Positions 35,178 through 46,582 are shown, counted from the first letter of the stretch. The stretch: DNA of 64,000 nt from Arthrobacter sp. cf158 (GCF_900106835.1 NZ_FNNR01000002.1:575716-639715), one strand, 5' to 3'. Translations and numbers: made by a program. Notes: generated by a model from the letters alone, not told the origin.

Positions 35178-35239
35178 AACTGACTGGCAGGTGTGGTTGT
35201 TCTGCGCTTCAGGACAACCCCACCTGCCAGTCAGTTTTT
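35178..35239. terminator. Long bidirectional terminator, ftsY / MFS
   Basis: AACTGACTGGCAGGTG at 35178-35193 pairs with CACCTGCCAGTCAGTT, and the pairing continues inward (GGTTGTTCTG with CAGGACAACC) across a CGCTT loop, with few mismatches. TTTTT follows on the plus strand. The hairpin overlaps the stop codon of the convergent MFS gene. Confidence 0.88.
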
Positions 35240-36451
35240 GGGTTTAAGGGGCTCGCGCGCAAACAGCCAGCCTGCAGCTGTGAGCAGCAGTACACCGCCG
35301 GTCATGCCGAACGCCCACCCATAGCCCAGACGGTCAGCGAGGAGACCCGCCACAACAGGACCGATGATGGCGCCCGTATCGGCGGCCATTTGGAAGACTG
35401 CCAGAACCTTGCCCCCGGAGTGTCCCCGGCCAATCACGTCGGCGACGGCGGCCTGCTGCGCCGGGCCCAGCAAGCCGGAGCCGAATCCCGCTACCGCGGA
35501 CGCAATCAGGAAACCTGTGAGGTCCGTTGTCAGGCCAATGACGCCGGTAGCAAGCCCGGTGATGACGAGTCCCGGGATCAGCAGGGGCTTCCGTCCCCAG
35601 GCATCGGCCAAACGCCCGCTGAAGGTGAGGGCCAGGGCGTTGCCCACAGCGAAGATGGCAAGCGCCCACGCCGCCGTTGCCGGTTGTGACTGCAGGACGG
35701 CAACGGCGAACAACGGGATGGTGGCCATGCGGACGCCGAATGTCACCCAGCCGTTGCCGAAGCTCGAGAAAACCGCTGCGCGGTAGGCCGAATCACCGAG
35801 CGCTTCCTTCAGCGTCATCGCCGGGGCAGGAGCAGCGTCTGCCGCGGTGTTGCCTTCGCCGCCCAGCATGGTGCGGACCACCAAAGCCGCCGCCAACAGA
35901 GCCGCGGCGTACGCGAGGAAGGGGACCCGGAGGCCGAAGCCCGCCAACAAGCCGCCCACCACCGGGCCCAGCACACTCCCGATCAGGAACGCAGATGCAT
36001 AGGCGCCGGAGACCCGGCCACGGCGTTCGGGTGGGGCGAGCCGGATGAGCAGGCCCATGGCCGCGACGGTAAACATCACCGAGCCGGCACCGCCGAGGCC
36101 GCGGAAGATCAGCAACTGCCAGTAATCCTGTGCAAAGGCGCACGCCGCTGTGGAGACTGCCACGATCAGAAGACCGGAGACGTACACATTCCGTTCGCCG
36201 AATCGTCCGATCAGGGCACCGCCCGCCGGGGCGAAGACCAGGCGCATGAACGCAAAGATGCTGACGATGATGGCGGCGGCCGTTGCCCCGACGTCGAATG
36301 TTGTGGCGAATTGCGGAAGGACAGGTGCCACCAGTCCGAATCCCAAGGCGATAAGGAATGCCGCGGCCAGCATGACCTTGATGTCGCGGGGGAGAGGTGC
36401 CTTCTCCGACTGGATCCTTGGTGCGTCAACGGATCTGGGAGACTGCGTCAT
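35231..36451 (-). CDS. MFS drug/metabolite transporter
   Basis: This 406-residue protein has about 12 hydrophobic helices from residue 28 on and MFS loop signatures GGALIGRFGERNVYVSG and SGRLADAWGRKPLL. The proline/glycine-rich helix 5 (FLIGSVLGPVVGGLLAG) is the antiporter motif C type found in drug-proton exchangers. The ATG at 36451 was chosen because the upstream in-frame extension lies in the intergenic control region of amt and is not hydrophobic. The substrate is unknown. It is divergent from amt-glnK. Confidence 0.88.
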   Translation of the reverse strand: MTQSPRSVDAPRIQSEKAPLPRDIKVMLAAAFLIALGFGLVAPVLPQFATTFDVGATAAAIIVSIFAFMRLVFAPAGGALIGRFGERNVYVSGLLIVAVSTAACAFAQDYWQLLIFRGLGGAGSVMFTVAAMGLLIRLAPPERRGRVSGAYASAFLIGSVLGPVVGGLLAGFGLRVPFLAYAAALLAAALVVRTMLGGEGNTAADAAPAPAMTLKEALGDSAYRAAVFSSFGNGWVTFGVRMATIPLFAVAVLQSQPATAAWALAIFAVGNALALTFSGRLADAWGRKPLLIPGLVITGLATGVIGLTTDLTGFLIASAVAGFGSGLLGPAQQAAVADVIGRGHSGGKVLAVFQMAADTGAIIGPVVAGLLADRLGYGWAFGMTGGVLLLTAAGWLFAREPLKPKN

Positions 36452-36507
36452 CTGGTGCTGGTCCTTCACATGGGTTCTTGTGGCGATATCCGGGTAATTC
36501 CGGTGAA

Positions 36508-36545
36508 GTCTGACGTCTGAAACATATCCGTAACACTGGGGATAT
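36508..36545 (+). promoter_or_regulatory. GlnR-like box upstream of amt
   Basis: Four five-base elements are spaced by six: GTCTG-N6-GAAAC-N6-GTAAC-N6-GATAT. The inner two match the actinobacterial GlnR consensus (gTnAC/GaAAC alternating every 11 bases); the outer two match weakly. The position between the MFS gene and amt-glnK fits nitrogen control. The binding protein is inferred and is not encoded in this window. Confidence 0.5.
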
Positions 36546-36695
36546 GCACCATTTACGTTGGGGAGGTTGTTGTAACCAGCCCGCAATGTAAAACCCGCGC
36601 AGGTGAAACACGGCGGCACAAAACTCTTAAGCAGGACGCAAAGGGCGTCAGGACAGCGGTTGAACCGCAGATCTAGCAAGAGAGGAACGTGCACC

Positions 36696-38015
36696 ATGGA
36701 ACTTACCGCAGGTCACGTATGGGTCATGGTGGCGGCGGCGCTTGTGCTGTTCATGACACCTGGTCTGGCATTTTTCTACGGCGGCATGACACGCGCCAAA
36801 GCAGCCCTGAACATGATGATGATGAGCTTCATCTCCATCGGTATTGTCGGCGTTGTTTGGGTACTGTGGGGCGCCTCAATGAGCTCCGGCGAAGGCTTTA
36901 TGGAGATCGTGGGCAACCCGTTCGCCACCTTCGGCCTGGAAGGCATCAGCACTCCTGATGGCTTGATCAAGGTAGGCTACGCAGCCACGTTCGCCATCAT
37001 TACGGTGGCACTGATCAGCGGCGCCATCGCCGACCGTGCAAAGTTTGGCGCCTGGACCATCTTCGTCCCGGTCTGGGTCACCTTGGTTTACTGCCCGCTG
37101 GCCTACATGGTGTGGGGCGGCGGCCTGTTCGGTCCGGAAGGCGCCATCGGCAAGGCTCTCGGTCCGGCGATCGACTTCGCCGGCGGCACCGTAGTTCACA
37201 TCAATGCCGGTGTAGCCGCGCTGGTCCTGGTCCTCATCATTGGTAACCGCCGCGGCTTCGGCAAGGACCCGAACCACCGCCCGCACAACATCCCGTTCGT
37301 CATGCTCGGAGCAGCAATTCTCTGGTTCGGCTGGTTCGGCTTCAACGGCGGTGCAGCCACCACTGCAGAGCAGGGCGGCCTGATCTGGGTCAATACCCTT
37401 GCAGCTCCGGCAGCCGCCATGATCGGCTGGCTCATCACTGAACGTATCCGCGACGGACACCCGACGTCGCTGGGCGCAGCCTCCGGTGTAGTTGCCGGTC
37501 TGGTTGCCATCACCCCCGCCTGTGCAAACGTCAGCCCGGTTGGTGCCCTCGGACTCGGTGTAGTTGCCGGTGTCGCGTCCGCTCTTGCTGTAGGTCTCAA
37601 GTTCCGCTGGGGCTTCGATGACTCCCTGGACGTTGTAGGCGTCCACCTCGTCTCCGGCATCATTGGCACCGTTGCTCTGGGCTTCATTGCCCTTCCCACG
37701 GACGGTGTTGGCGGCGGTCTCTTCTACGGCGGCGGTATGACACAAATGTGGGCGCAGCTCGCAGCAGCCGGTATCGCCATCGCTTTCTCGGCCATCATGA
37801 CGGCCATCATTGCCTTCGCCATCCACAAGACCATGGGCTTCCGGGTCTCCACCGAACAGGAGAACGTTGGCGTGGACCTCAGCCTGCACGCTGAGACGGC
37901 CTATGAGTTCGGTGTCAACGGCCACGGTGGCAGCTTCCAGCCGCTGCACGAAGCAATGACCGGCAAGTCCGAAGAGAAGGCTCCCGCAGAAGGCAAGGAG
38001 AGTGTCCAGGCATGA
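36696..38015 (+). CDS. amt: Ammonium transporter
   Basis: Amt conducts ammonium/ammonia across the cytoplasmic membrane. The 439-residue protein has 11 predicted helices, beginning ELTAGHVWVMVAAALVLFMT and TPGLAFFYGGM, the family opening. It also has GGTVVHINAG with one pore histidine, and DVVGVHLVSGIIG with the second. The ATG at 36696 follows GAGAGGA at eight bases; an upstream in-frame start at 36603 would add a non-membrane leader and is rejected. The stop overlaps glnK (ATGA). Confidence 0.96.
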   Translation: MELTAGHVWVMVAAALVLFMTPGLAFFYGGMTRAKAALNMMMMSFISIGIVGVVWVLWGASMSSGEGFMEIVGNPFATFGLEGISTPDGLIKVGYAATFAIITVALISGAIADRAKFGAWTIFVPVWVTLVYCPLAYMVWGGGLFGPEGAIGKALGPAIDFAGGTVVHINAGVAALVLVLIIGNRRGFGKDPNHRPHNIPFVMLGAAILWFGWFGFNGGAATTAEQGGLIWVNTLAAPAAAMIGWLITERIRDGHPTSLGAASGVVAGLVAITPACANVSPVGALGLGVVAGVASALAVGLKFRWGFDDSLDVVGVHLVSGIIGTVALGFIALPTDGVGGGLFYGGGMTQMWAQLAAAGIAIAFSAIMTAIIAFAIHKTMGFRVSTEQENVGVDLSLHAETAYEFGVNGHGGSFQPLHEAMTGKSEEKAPAEGKESVQA

Positions 38016-38350
38016 AGCTCATCACAGCGATCGTCCGACCCGAAAAGCTTGAAGCAGTCCGGGAAGGCCTCGAAGCATACGGGGTCCAGGGCCTGACGGT
38101 CAGCGCGGCCAGCGGGTACGGCCGCCAGCGCGGCTACACCGAGGTGTACCGGGGAGCCGAGTACAACGTGGACCTGCTTCCCAAGATCCGCATCGAGGTT
38201 CTCGCCACGGATGAGCAGGCAGATGACATCCTGGATGTTCTGATCGCCAGTTCCAACACCGGACGCGCCGGTGACGGCAAGGTGTGGACCGTGGATGTCT
38301 ACGAAGCAGTCCGGGTCCGGACCGGTGAGCGCGGCGCAGCCGCAATCTAA
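38012..38350 (+). CDS. glnK: Nitrogen regulatory protein PII
   Basis: This 112-residue PII protein senses 2-oxoglutarate and ATP/ADP and can block the Amt pore. The T-loop EVYRGAEYNVDLLPK carries the usual modifiable Tyr at position 51, and the C-terminal TGRAGDGKVWT is the PII signature. It overlaps amt by four bases, the standard amt-glnK pairing. No glnD or glnE is visible nearby. A strong hairpin follows. Confidence 0.96.
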   Translation: MKLITAIVRPEKLEAVREGLEAYGVQGLTVSAASGYGRQRGYTEVYRGAEYNVDLLPKIRIEVLATDEQADDILDVLIASSNTGRAGDGKVWTVDVYEAVRVRTGERGAAAI

Positions 38351-38366
38351 GTTCGTAACGCACAAC

Positions 38367-38404
38367 AAGCGGGCCGGGTACCCATCAAGGTACCCGGCCC
38401 GCTT
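38367..38404. terminator. Hairpin terminator between glnK and convergent G6PDH gene
   Basis: AAGCGGGCCGGGTACC and GGTACCCGGCCCGCTT form a perfect 16-bp stem around CATCAA. The T-run is weak and displaced (38419-38424). Confidence 0.85.
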
Positions 38405-38427
38405 GCGCGTTCCCGGTGTCTTTTTCT

Positions 38428-39828
38428 CTACTGCACGACGTCGCTGGGCCAGTTCGCCGGTCCGCGGCTGCCGGCGTCGTACTCATCCAGCGGAACGGTA
38501 CCGCCCTCCCAGGCGCGCAGGACCGGCTCGATGATCCGCCAGCAGTCCTCCGCGGTGTCACCCCGGACTGAGAGAAGGGGGTCGCCTGTCAGGATGCCTT
38601 CCAGCACTTCTCCGTAGGGCAGCATGCCCGGGGCATTGAGCTCAGCCACCAGGCTTGCCCGGTCCAAGGTGAAGACGTCGCCCGGGCCGTTCACATCCAC
38701 GTCCAACTGCAGGACGTCCGGACCGAAGCCGATCCGCAGCTGGTTGGGAGAATCCACGCCGGAGAATCCCTTGGGCAGGTGGGGGACGGGGCGGAAGGTG
38801 ATTACGGCTTCCTTGCGCCGGTGTCCCAGGGCCTTGCCGGAGCGGAGGATGAAGGGGACTCCCTTCCACCGCCAGTTGTCGATGTCCACGTGGACCTCGG
38901 CCAGGGTTTCGGTATTTCGGGCCGGATCCACGCCTTCCTCGGCTGCGTAGTCCGGCACTGTCCGCTCCCCGAGGGTGCCTGCCGTGTACCGGGCGCGTCG
39001 GGTGGAGTGGCTGTAGGGCGCCTTGATGCTGCTGGCGCGCAGGACTGTGGCCACAGCGTCACGCAAGTCTCGTTCCTCGATGGTGGCCGGGGCGTCGATG
39101 GCCAGGAAAGCCATGATGTGGAGCAGATGGCTCTGGATCATGTCCCTAAGGGCCCCGGCATTGTCGTAGTAACGTGCCCGCCCCTCAAGGGCCAGGTCCT
39201 CGTCAAAGACCACTTCAATCTTCTCGATGTGTTCGCGGTTCCACACCGGCTCCAGGAACCTGTTGGCAAAGCGGAGGCCCAGGATGTTCAGCACGGTCGC
39301 TTTGCCCAGGAAGTGGTCCACTCGGTGGATATGGTCCTCGGATACCAAGGTGGCCAGTGTCTTGTTCAGCTCATGTGCCGATTCCGCGCCCGAACCGAAA
39401 GGTTTCTCCATGACCAGGCGTGTCCCTGCAGGCAGTTGGTCCTGATGGAGGACCTCACATGCCTTTTGGCTGACCTGCGGTGGGAGGGCGAAGTAGATGG
39501 CAACAGGTCCCTCCAGTTGGGCCAAAAGCGCGGCCAGCGGTCCGTCCGCTGTCACATCCACCTGGTGGTATTCGGTAGCGTCGGCAACGCGGGCCAGCGC
39601 GGCGCGCCCGCTGGCGTCAGCTGTTTTCGATGCAGCCTCAAAGGCGCCGTCCACCCGTTGCCTCCATTGGTCGGGAGACCAAGGGTCAGATCCGGCGCCC
39701 ACCAGTTGGAGCCCTGGAGCCCGTCCGGAAGCAAGGAGGCCGGCCAGCCCCGGGAGCAGGAGCCTGCCCGTGAGGTCCCCGGACGCGCCGAGGATGAGCA
39801 ACGTTTTTACAGTTGTTTTGCTGGTCAC
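38428..39828 (-). CDS. Glucose-6-phosphate 1-dehydrogenase family protein (stand-alone paralogue)
   Basis: This 466-residue protein of the G6PDH family oxidises glucose-6-phosphate (or a related sugar phosphate) with NAD(P)+. It shows the N-terminal LILGASGDLTGRLLLPGL, EKPFGSGAESAHELN and the active-site segment HRVDHFLGKATVLN (usual form RIDHYLGKE). The GTG at 39828 is chosen because the nucleotide-binding strand begins about eight residues later. The pentose-phosphate partners tal, opcA and pgl are absent from the neighbourhood, so this is probably a second, diverged zwf gene. Cofactor and substrate preference are unknown. Confidence 0.85.
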   Translation of the reverse strand: MTSKTTVKTLLILGASGDLTGRLLLPGLAGLLASGRAPGLQLVGAGSDPWSPDQWRQRVDGAFEAASKTADASGRAALARVADATEYHQVDVTADGPLAALLAQLEGPVAIYFALPPQVSQKACEVLHQDQLPAGTRLVMEKPFGSGAESAHELNKTLATLVSEDHIHRVDHFLGKATVLNILGLRFANRFLEPVWNREHIEKIEVVFDEDLALEGRARYYDNAGALRDMIQSHLLHIMAFLAIDAPATIEERDLRDAVATVLRASSIKAPYSHSTRRARYTAGTLGERTVPDYAAEEGVDPARNTETLAEVHVDIDNWRWKGVPFILRSGKALGHRRKEAVITFRPVPHLPKGFSGVDSPNQLRIGFGPDVLQLDVDVNGPGDVFTLDRASLVAELNAPGMLPYGEVLEGILTGDPLLSVRGDTAEDCWRIIEPVLRAWEGGTVPLDEYDAGSRGPANWPSDVVQ

Positions 39829-39996
39829 TGTGCCAGCATGCCATCTTGCAGGTGCGACTTGGTACCCTAGATAGTCGAGTCCCCTAGTCGATTCAGATTT
39901 GTTGGGTTTGAGACATGTTTGCTGGGGGCAATCGTCAAGACTCTGGTGGGCCGCTTTGGCCGCCATTCGTAGACCATCGAAAGAAGTGCACGGCGC

Positions 39997-41577
39997 GTGT
40001 TCAATTCACTCTCTGACCGGTTGACAGCAACCTTCAAGAACCTCCGTGGCAAGGGCCGCCTCACCGAGGCTGATGTCGATGCCACCGTCCGGGAGATTCG
40101 CCGTGCCCTTTTGGACGCCGATGTTGCCGTGTCTGTGGTCCGCGAGTTCACCGGCCGCATCCGCGAACGCGCCCTGGGCGCTGAAGTCTCGGGAGCGTTG
40201 AACCCGAGCCAGCAGATCGTAAAGATCGTCAACGAGGAACTCAAGGAGATCCTCGGTGGTGAGACCCGCCGCATTCGCCTGGCCAAGACCGGGCCCACCA
40301 TCATCATGCTCGCTGGCCTCCAAGGTGCCGGTAAGACCACCCTTGCCGGCAAGCTGTCCAAGTGGCTCAAGGCCCAGGGACACAGCCCCATGCTGGTAGC
40401 CTGCGACCTCCAGCGCCCCAACGCTGTCACGCAGCTCCAGGTTGTTGGCCAACGCGCAGGCGTCCCGGTCTTCGCTCCGCACCCCGGCGCGACCTCCGAA
40501 CTTGAGCACCCCGCCGGTGATCCGGTGGCAGTCGCCAAGGCCGGCGTTGAGGAAGCCCGCCAGAAGCTGCACGACGTCGTCATCGTTGACACCGCCGGCC
40601 GCCTTGGCGTCGACGCCGAAATGATGGACCAGGCACGCCGTATCCGTCAGGCGATCATTCCCAACGAAGTCCTCTTCGTGATCGACTCCATGATTGGCCA
40701 GGATGCCGTCAACACGGCGATGGCCTTCGATGAAGGCGTCAACTTCACGGGCATCGTGCTGTCCAAGCTCGACGGCGACGCCCGGGGCGGCGCCGCTTTG
40801 TCAGTGGCGTCCGTTACCGGTAAGCCGGTCATGTTTGCGTCCACCGGCGAAGGCCTGGACGACTTTGAACTCTTCCACCCTGACCGCATGGCTTCCCGCA
40901 TCCTGGACATGGGTGACGTCCTCACCCTGATCGAACAGGCAGAGAAGGCATGGGACAAGGACGAAGCCGCCAGGATGGCGAAGAAGTTCGCCGACCAGGA
41001 AGACTTCACCCTGGACGACTTCCTCGCCCAGATGCAGCAGATCCGCAACATGGGCTCCATGAAGAAGATGCTCATGATGATGCCGGGTGCGCAGAACATC
41101 CGTCAGCAGCTTGAGAACTTCGACGAAAAAGAGATCGACCGCGTCGAGGCCATCGTCCGCTCCATGACTCCCCATGAGCGTGTTGCGCCGAAAATCATCA
41201 ACGGCTCACGCCGCGCGCGTATCGCCAAGGGCTCAGGTGTCCACGTTTCCGAGGTCAATGGCCTGTTGGAGCGTTTCGCCCAGGCGCAGAAGATGATGAA
41301 GAAGCTGGCCCAGGGCGGTGGCATGCCAGGTATGCCGGGAATGCCCGGGCTGGGCGGTCCCGGTGGCGGACGCAAGAACGGCAAGAACGCTCCCAAGAAG
41401 AAGGCCCGTTCCGGCAACCCGGCCAAGGCTGCGCAGGAGTTGCGCGACGCCGAGGCCAAGCGGGCCAATGCAGCCTCAGCTGCACCCACGGGCGCGGCTT
41501 TCGGGCAGGGCGCCGCGGATTTCGACCCGTCTTCCCTCAACCTTCCCAAGGGCTTCGACAAGTTCCTCGGAAAGTAG
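39997..41577 (+). CDS. ffh: Signal recognition particle protein Ffh
   Basis: Ffh binds signal peptides and 4.5S RNA and pairs with FtsY. The 526-residue protein has an N domain (1-85), a G domain with GLQGAGKTTLAGKL, DLQRPNAVTQL, DTAGRLGVDAEM and SKLDGDARGG, and a Met-rich M domain with SMKKMLMMMPG and the RNA-binding GSRRARIAKGSG. The C-terminal extension (GMPGMPGMPG, then Lys/Ala-rich) is typical of actinobacteria. The start is GTG at 39997 (FNSLSDRLTATFKNL). Confidence 0.97.
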   Translation: MFNSLSDRLTATFKNLRGKGRLTEADVDATVREIRRALLDADVAVSVVREFTGRIRERALGAEVSGALNPSQQIVKIVNEELKEILGGETRRIRLAKTGPTIIMLAGLQGAGKTTLAGKLSKWLKAQGHSPMLVACDLQRPNAVTQLQVVGQRAGVPVFAPHPGATSELEHPAGDPVAVAKAGVEEARQKLHDVVIVDTAGRLGVDAEMMDQARRIRQAIIPNEVLFVIDSMIGQDAVNTAMAFDEGVNFTGIVLSKLDGDARGGAALSVASVTGKPVMFASTGEGLDDFELFHPDRMASRILDMGDVLTLIEQAEKAWDKDEAARMAKKFADQEDFTLDDFLAQMQQIRNMGSMKKMLMMMPGAQNIRQQLENFDEKEIDRVEAIVRSMTPHERVAPKIINGSRRARIAKGSGVHVSEVNGLLERFAQAQKMMKKLAQGGGMPGMPGMPGLGGPGGGRKNGKNAPKKKARSGNPAKAAQELRDAEAKRANAASAAPTGAAFGQGAADFDPSSLNLPKGFDKFLGK

Positions 41578-41585
41578 ACATCGCT

Positions 41586-41618
41586 TCCCAAGGGGCCGGG
41601 TCTGCCGGTCCCTTGGGA
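41586..41618 (+). terminator. Hairpin after ffh
   Basis: TCCCAAGGGGCCGG and CCGGTCCCTTGGGA form an imperfect stem around GTCTG, starting nine bases after the ffh stop. No T-run follows, so it is a weak or factor-assisted terminator. Confidence 0.6.
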
Positions 41619-41634
41619 TGTCAGAGCCGTGGAA

Positions 41635-41640
41635 TAGGCT
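41635..41640 (+). promoter_or_regulatory. -10 box of leaderless alpha/beta-hydrolase gene
   Basis: TAGGCT is followed by six bases and the ATG at 41647. No Shine-Dalgarno. Confidence 0.55.
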
Positions 41641-41646
41641 GAACCA

Positions 41647-44244
<2,598 letters not shown>

Positions 44245-44246
44245 TT

Positions 44247-44337
44247 ACTCACTTCCTTCGCCGGCATTACCCGGACAGGTTCAACGGTCGCAGACTGCAT
44301 CAGTCCGATCTCAGCCCCTGCAGGGGCCCCCGTGTGG
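44247..44337 (-). ncRNA. TPP riboswitch (THI element) of thiC
   Basis: On the minus strand the leader contains the THI-box core GGGGCTGAGATC followed by GTTGAACCTGTCCGGGTAAT and GCCGGCGAAGG, the conserved pyrimidine- and pyrophosphate-sensing segments. It ends six bases before the TTG start, and the thiC ribosome binding site is part of its 3' end, so thiamine diphosphate probably blocks translation initiation. Confidence 0.94.
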
Positions 44338-44416
44338 TCGTAGATGAAGCTACCACAGCTGCCTACTGGCGCACAGTCACATGGACGCATCCGGTCCACG
44401 TGGCCCTGCTGCGGAT

Positions 44417-44422
44417 TAGGCT
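44417..44422 (+). promoter_or_regulatory. -10 box of leaderless amidohydrolase gene
   Basis: TAGGCT is followed by six bases and the ATG at 44429. Confidence 0.55.
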
Positions 44423-44428
44423 TTTCCC

Positions 44429-45511
44429 ATGGCCTCCATCATTGAATTCAGCGGACCTGTGCTTGTCTCGTCGGTCGAAGAGCGCCACGGAATGTGGTCT
44501 GTGGACGGTGTTCTGACCTTCGAGTGCCCCTCGGAAACGCCGGACAGGGTGTTGGATGGCTGGGTCCTGCCCGGATTCGTGGACGCCCACTGCCACATAG
44601 GGCTCGGAGCGGGAGGGGCCGTGGACGAGCAGGTCACTTTCGCCCAGGCCACAGCAGACCGCGACGCCGGAACGCTGCTCATCCGCGATGCCGGATCACC
44701 CAGCGACACACGATGGGTGCAGCAGCGGCGGGACCTGCCGCGCCTGATCAGGGCAGGGCGGCACATTGCCCGGAGCCGGCGCTACCTTCGCGGACTGGGG
44801 CATGAAATTGAACCCGGCCAGCTGGTGGAGACTGTGCGGAAGGAAGCCCGCGACGGCGATGGCTGGGTAAAGCTCGTGGGGGATTGGATCGACCGCGGTG
44901 TGGGGGATCTGGCGGCCTCTTTCCCGGCCAAGACAGTCAAGGACGCCATCGCTGCCGCGCACGACGAGGGCGCCCGCGTCACGGCTCATTGTTTCGCCGA
45001 GGACACCATCGATGACATGCTCGATGCCAACATCGACTGCATCGAACATGCCACGGGTCTTCTGCCACGGCACCTTCCCCGCCTCGTGGAACAGGCAGTG
45101 CCCATCGTTCCGACGCTGGTCAACATCGCTACCTTTCCGGACATCGCCAGCCAGGCCGCCCCAAAGTTTCCGGTGTACGCGGACCACATGGTGCGTCTTT
45201 GGGAGCGTCGCAGGGAGCGGGTCCTCGAAGCTTTTGAGTCCGGCGTTGAGATTTTCGCTGGAACGGACGCGGGCAGCGTGATCAAGCACGGCAGGATCGC
45301 TGACGAAATGATGGAACTGCACGACGCCGGCCTGCCGCCGGCCGCTGTCCTGGACGCCGCAGCCTGGCGTGCCCGTGCATGGCTGGGAGCCGAGGGCATC
45401 AGCGAGGGGGCAAGTGCCGACGTCGTGCTGTGCAGTGAGGATCCGAGGCGTGACCTAAGGACTGTCACCGAGCTCAAGCACATCGTCCTCCGTGGCAATG
45501 TGGTGGGTTAG
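44429..45511 (+). CDS. Amidohydrolase family protein
   Basis: This 360-residue metal-dependent hydrolase has the N-terminal and C-terminal halves of the small beta-sandwich, then the HxH metal motif FVDAHCHIGLG near residue 50, a candidate carboxylated lysine in WVKLVGDW, metal histidines in TAHC and IEHATG, and the catalytic Asp in FAGTDAGS. It resembles the imidazolonepropionase/prolidase-type branch, but the substrate is not clear. It is divergent from thiC with 91 bases between riboswitch and start. The ATG has no ribosome binding site and a TAGGCT six bases upstream, so it is probably leaderless. Confidence 0.88.
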   Translation: MASIIEFSGPVLVSSVEERHGMWSVDGVLTFECPSETPDRVLDGWVLPGFVDAHCHIGLGAGGAVDEQVTFAQATADRDAGTLLIRDAGSPSDTRWVQQRRDLPRLIRAGRHIARSRRYLRGLGHEIEPGQLVETVRKEARDGDGWVKLVGDWIDRGVGDLAASFPAKTVKDAIAAAHDEGARVTAHCFAEDTIDDMLDANIDCIEHATGLLPRHLPRLVEQAVPIVPTLVNIATFPDIASQAAPKFPVYADHMVRLWERRRERVLEAFESGVEIFAGTDAGSVIKHGRIADEMMELHDAGLPPAAVLDAAAWRARAWLGAEGISEGASADVVLCSEDPRRDLRTVTELKHIVLRGNVVG

Positions 45512-45518
45512 GAATAAA

Positions 45519-45530
45519 TTGAAGCTTCAA
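45519..45530. promoter_or_regulatory. Palindromic operator candidate upstream of VOC gene
   Basis: TTGAAGCTTCAA is a perfect 12-bp palindrome, flanked by AAATT and a nearby AATTT. It is the type of site bound by MarR-family regulators of ring-cleavage dioxygenases and thiol/quinone stress genes. No regulator gene is adjacent. Confidence 0.5.
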
Positions 45531-45589
45531 GTAATTTACTAAGGTAGAAAGGTGCCGATGCGCGGCCACCTCAGAACCAGGAGCTTCAC

Positions 45590-46462
45590 ATGACCACTTC
45601 ATCCACCCAGGATCTTCTTCCTGCCGAACTCACCATGGGCACCGTGATGCTCAAGGTTGGCGACATGAAGGTCATGGGCGATTACTATCAGCGCGCCCTG
45701 GGCCTGGACATAGTGGCCGAGCAGGACGGTGGGCTGTATCTGGGGCGCATCGGAAAGCCGGTGGTGCATCTTGCCCCTGCGGCCGGCCTGCAGATTCCAG
45801 GTCGCGGCGAAGCGGGCCTCTTTCACACTGCCATCCTGTTCCAGGACCAACCCTCGCTTGCCGCCACTATTGCCACGGCCGCCGAGTATGAGCCCCGCGC
45901 CTTCGCCGGCAGTGCAGACCACCTTGTCAGTGAAGCTTTCTACTTCACCGATCCTGAAGGTAACGGCATTGAGCTCTACTACGACAAGCCCCGCGAGCTG
46001 TGGCAGTGGGATGGCACCTCTGTGGTCATGGACAACGTTGCGCTCCCGCCGCAGCGGTTCCTGCAGCAGCACTTGAGTGAAGCTGCCGTGACCGGTCAGC
46101 GCGAGGCTGCTGCCGGCGTCGGGCATGTGCACCTGCAGGTGGGTGACGTCGAGTCTGCGCAAAAGTTCTATGTGGACACCCTGGGCTTCGAACGTACAGC
46201 CGGTTGGCACGGCCAGGCCCTGTTCGTCTCCGCCGGTGGGTATCACCACCACATGGCCATGAACGTCTGGAACAGTCGCGGTGCAGGTCCGCGGCGGGAC
46301 ACCCTTGGCCTGGGGGAGGTCCTGATCGAAGTGCCCGGCATGGATGACGTGGCGGCGCTGGCCGATCGACTCAAGATCGCGGGCGTGCAAAACCATCACA
46401 CGGGCGCTGAGCTGCGGTTTGATGATCCGTGGCGGAACAAGCTGCGTGTCGCCGTTCGCTGA
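45590..46462 (+). CDS. VOC-family protein, catechol-2,3-dioxygenase/CatE-like
   Basis: This 290-residue protein consists of two vicinal-oxygen-chelate domains (about 15-130 and 170-290). Candidate metal ligands are the His in GVGHVHLQVGD, the His cluster YHHHMAMNVW and the Glu in EVLIEVPG. It resembles CatE/YfiE-type ring-cleaving dioxygenases of Gram-positive bacteria, which protect against quinones and catechols. The ATG follows AGGAG at seven bases. The upstream 12-bp palindrome suggests induction by a MarR-type regulator. The exact substrate is unknown. Confidence 0.85.
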   Translation: MTTSSTQDLLPAELTMGTVMLKVGDMKVMGDYYQRALGLDIVAEQDGGLYLGRIGKPVVHLAPAAGLQIPGRGEAGLFHTAILFQDQPSLAATIATAAEYEPRAFAGSADHLVSEAFYFTDPEGNGIELYYDKPRELWQWDGTSVVMDNVALPPQRFLQQHLSEAAVTGQREAAAGVGHVHLQVGDVESAQKFYVDTLGFERTAGWHGQALFVSAGGYHHHMAMNVWNSRGAGPRRDTLGLGEVLIEVPGMDDVAALADRLKIAGVQNHHTGAELRFDDPWRNKLRVAVR

Positions 46463-46582
46463 CCCGGCTGTCCGGTCCTCGATGGCGCCGGTCCCTGACT
46501 GCACTAGGCTGGGCAGTGACGGCACGGAACCTTTGTTCGTGTGCCGCCGCCCCGTCAGCACGAAGGAATGAGAGTACTTTCC

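Noticed and set aside
36603..36695. Upstream in-frame start extending amt by 31 residues
   Set aside because: The extension is basic and non-hydrophobic, unlike Amt N-termini, and GAGAGGA precedes the ATG at 36696.
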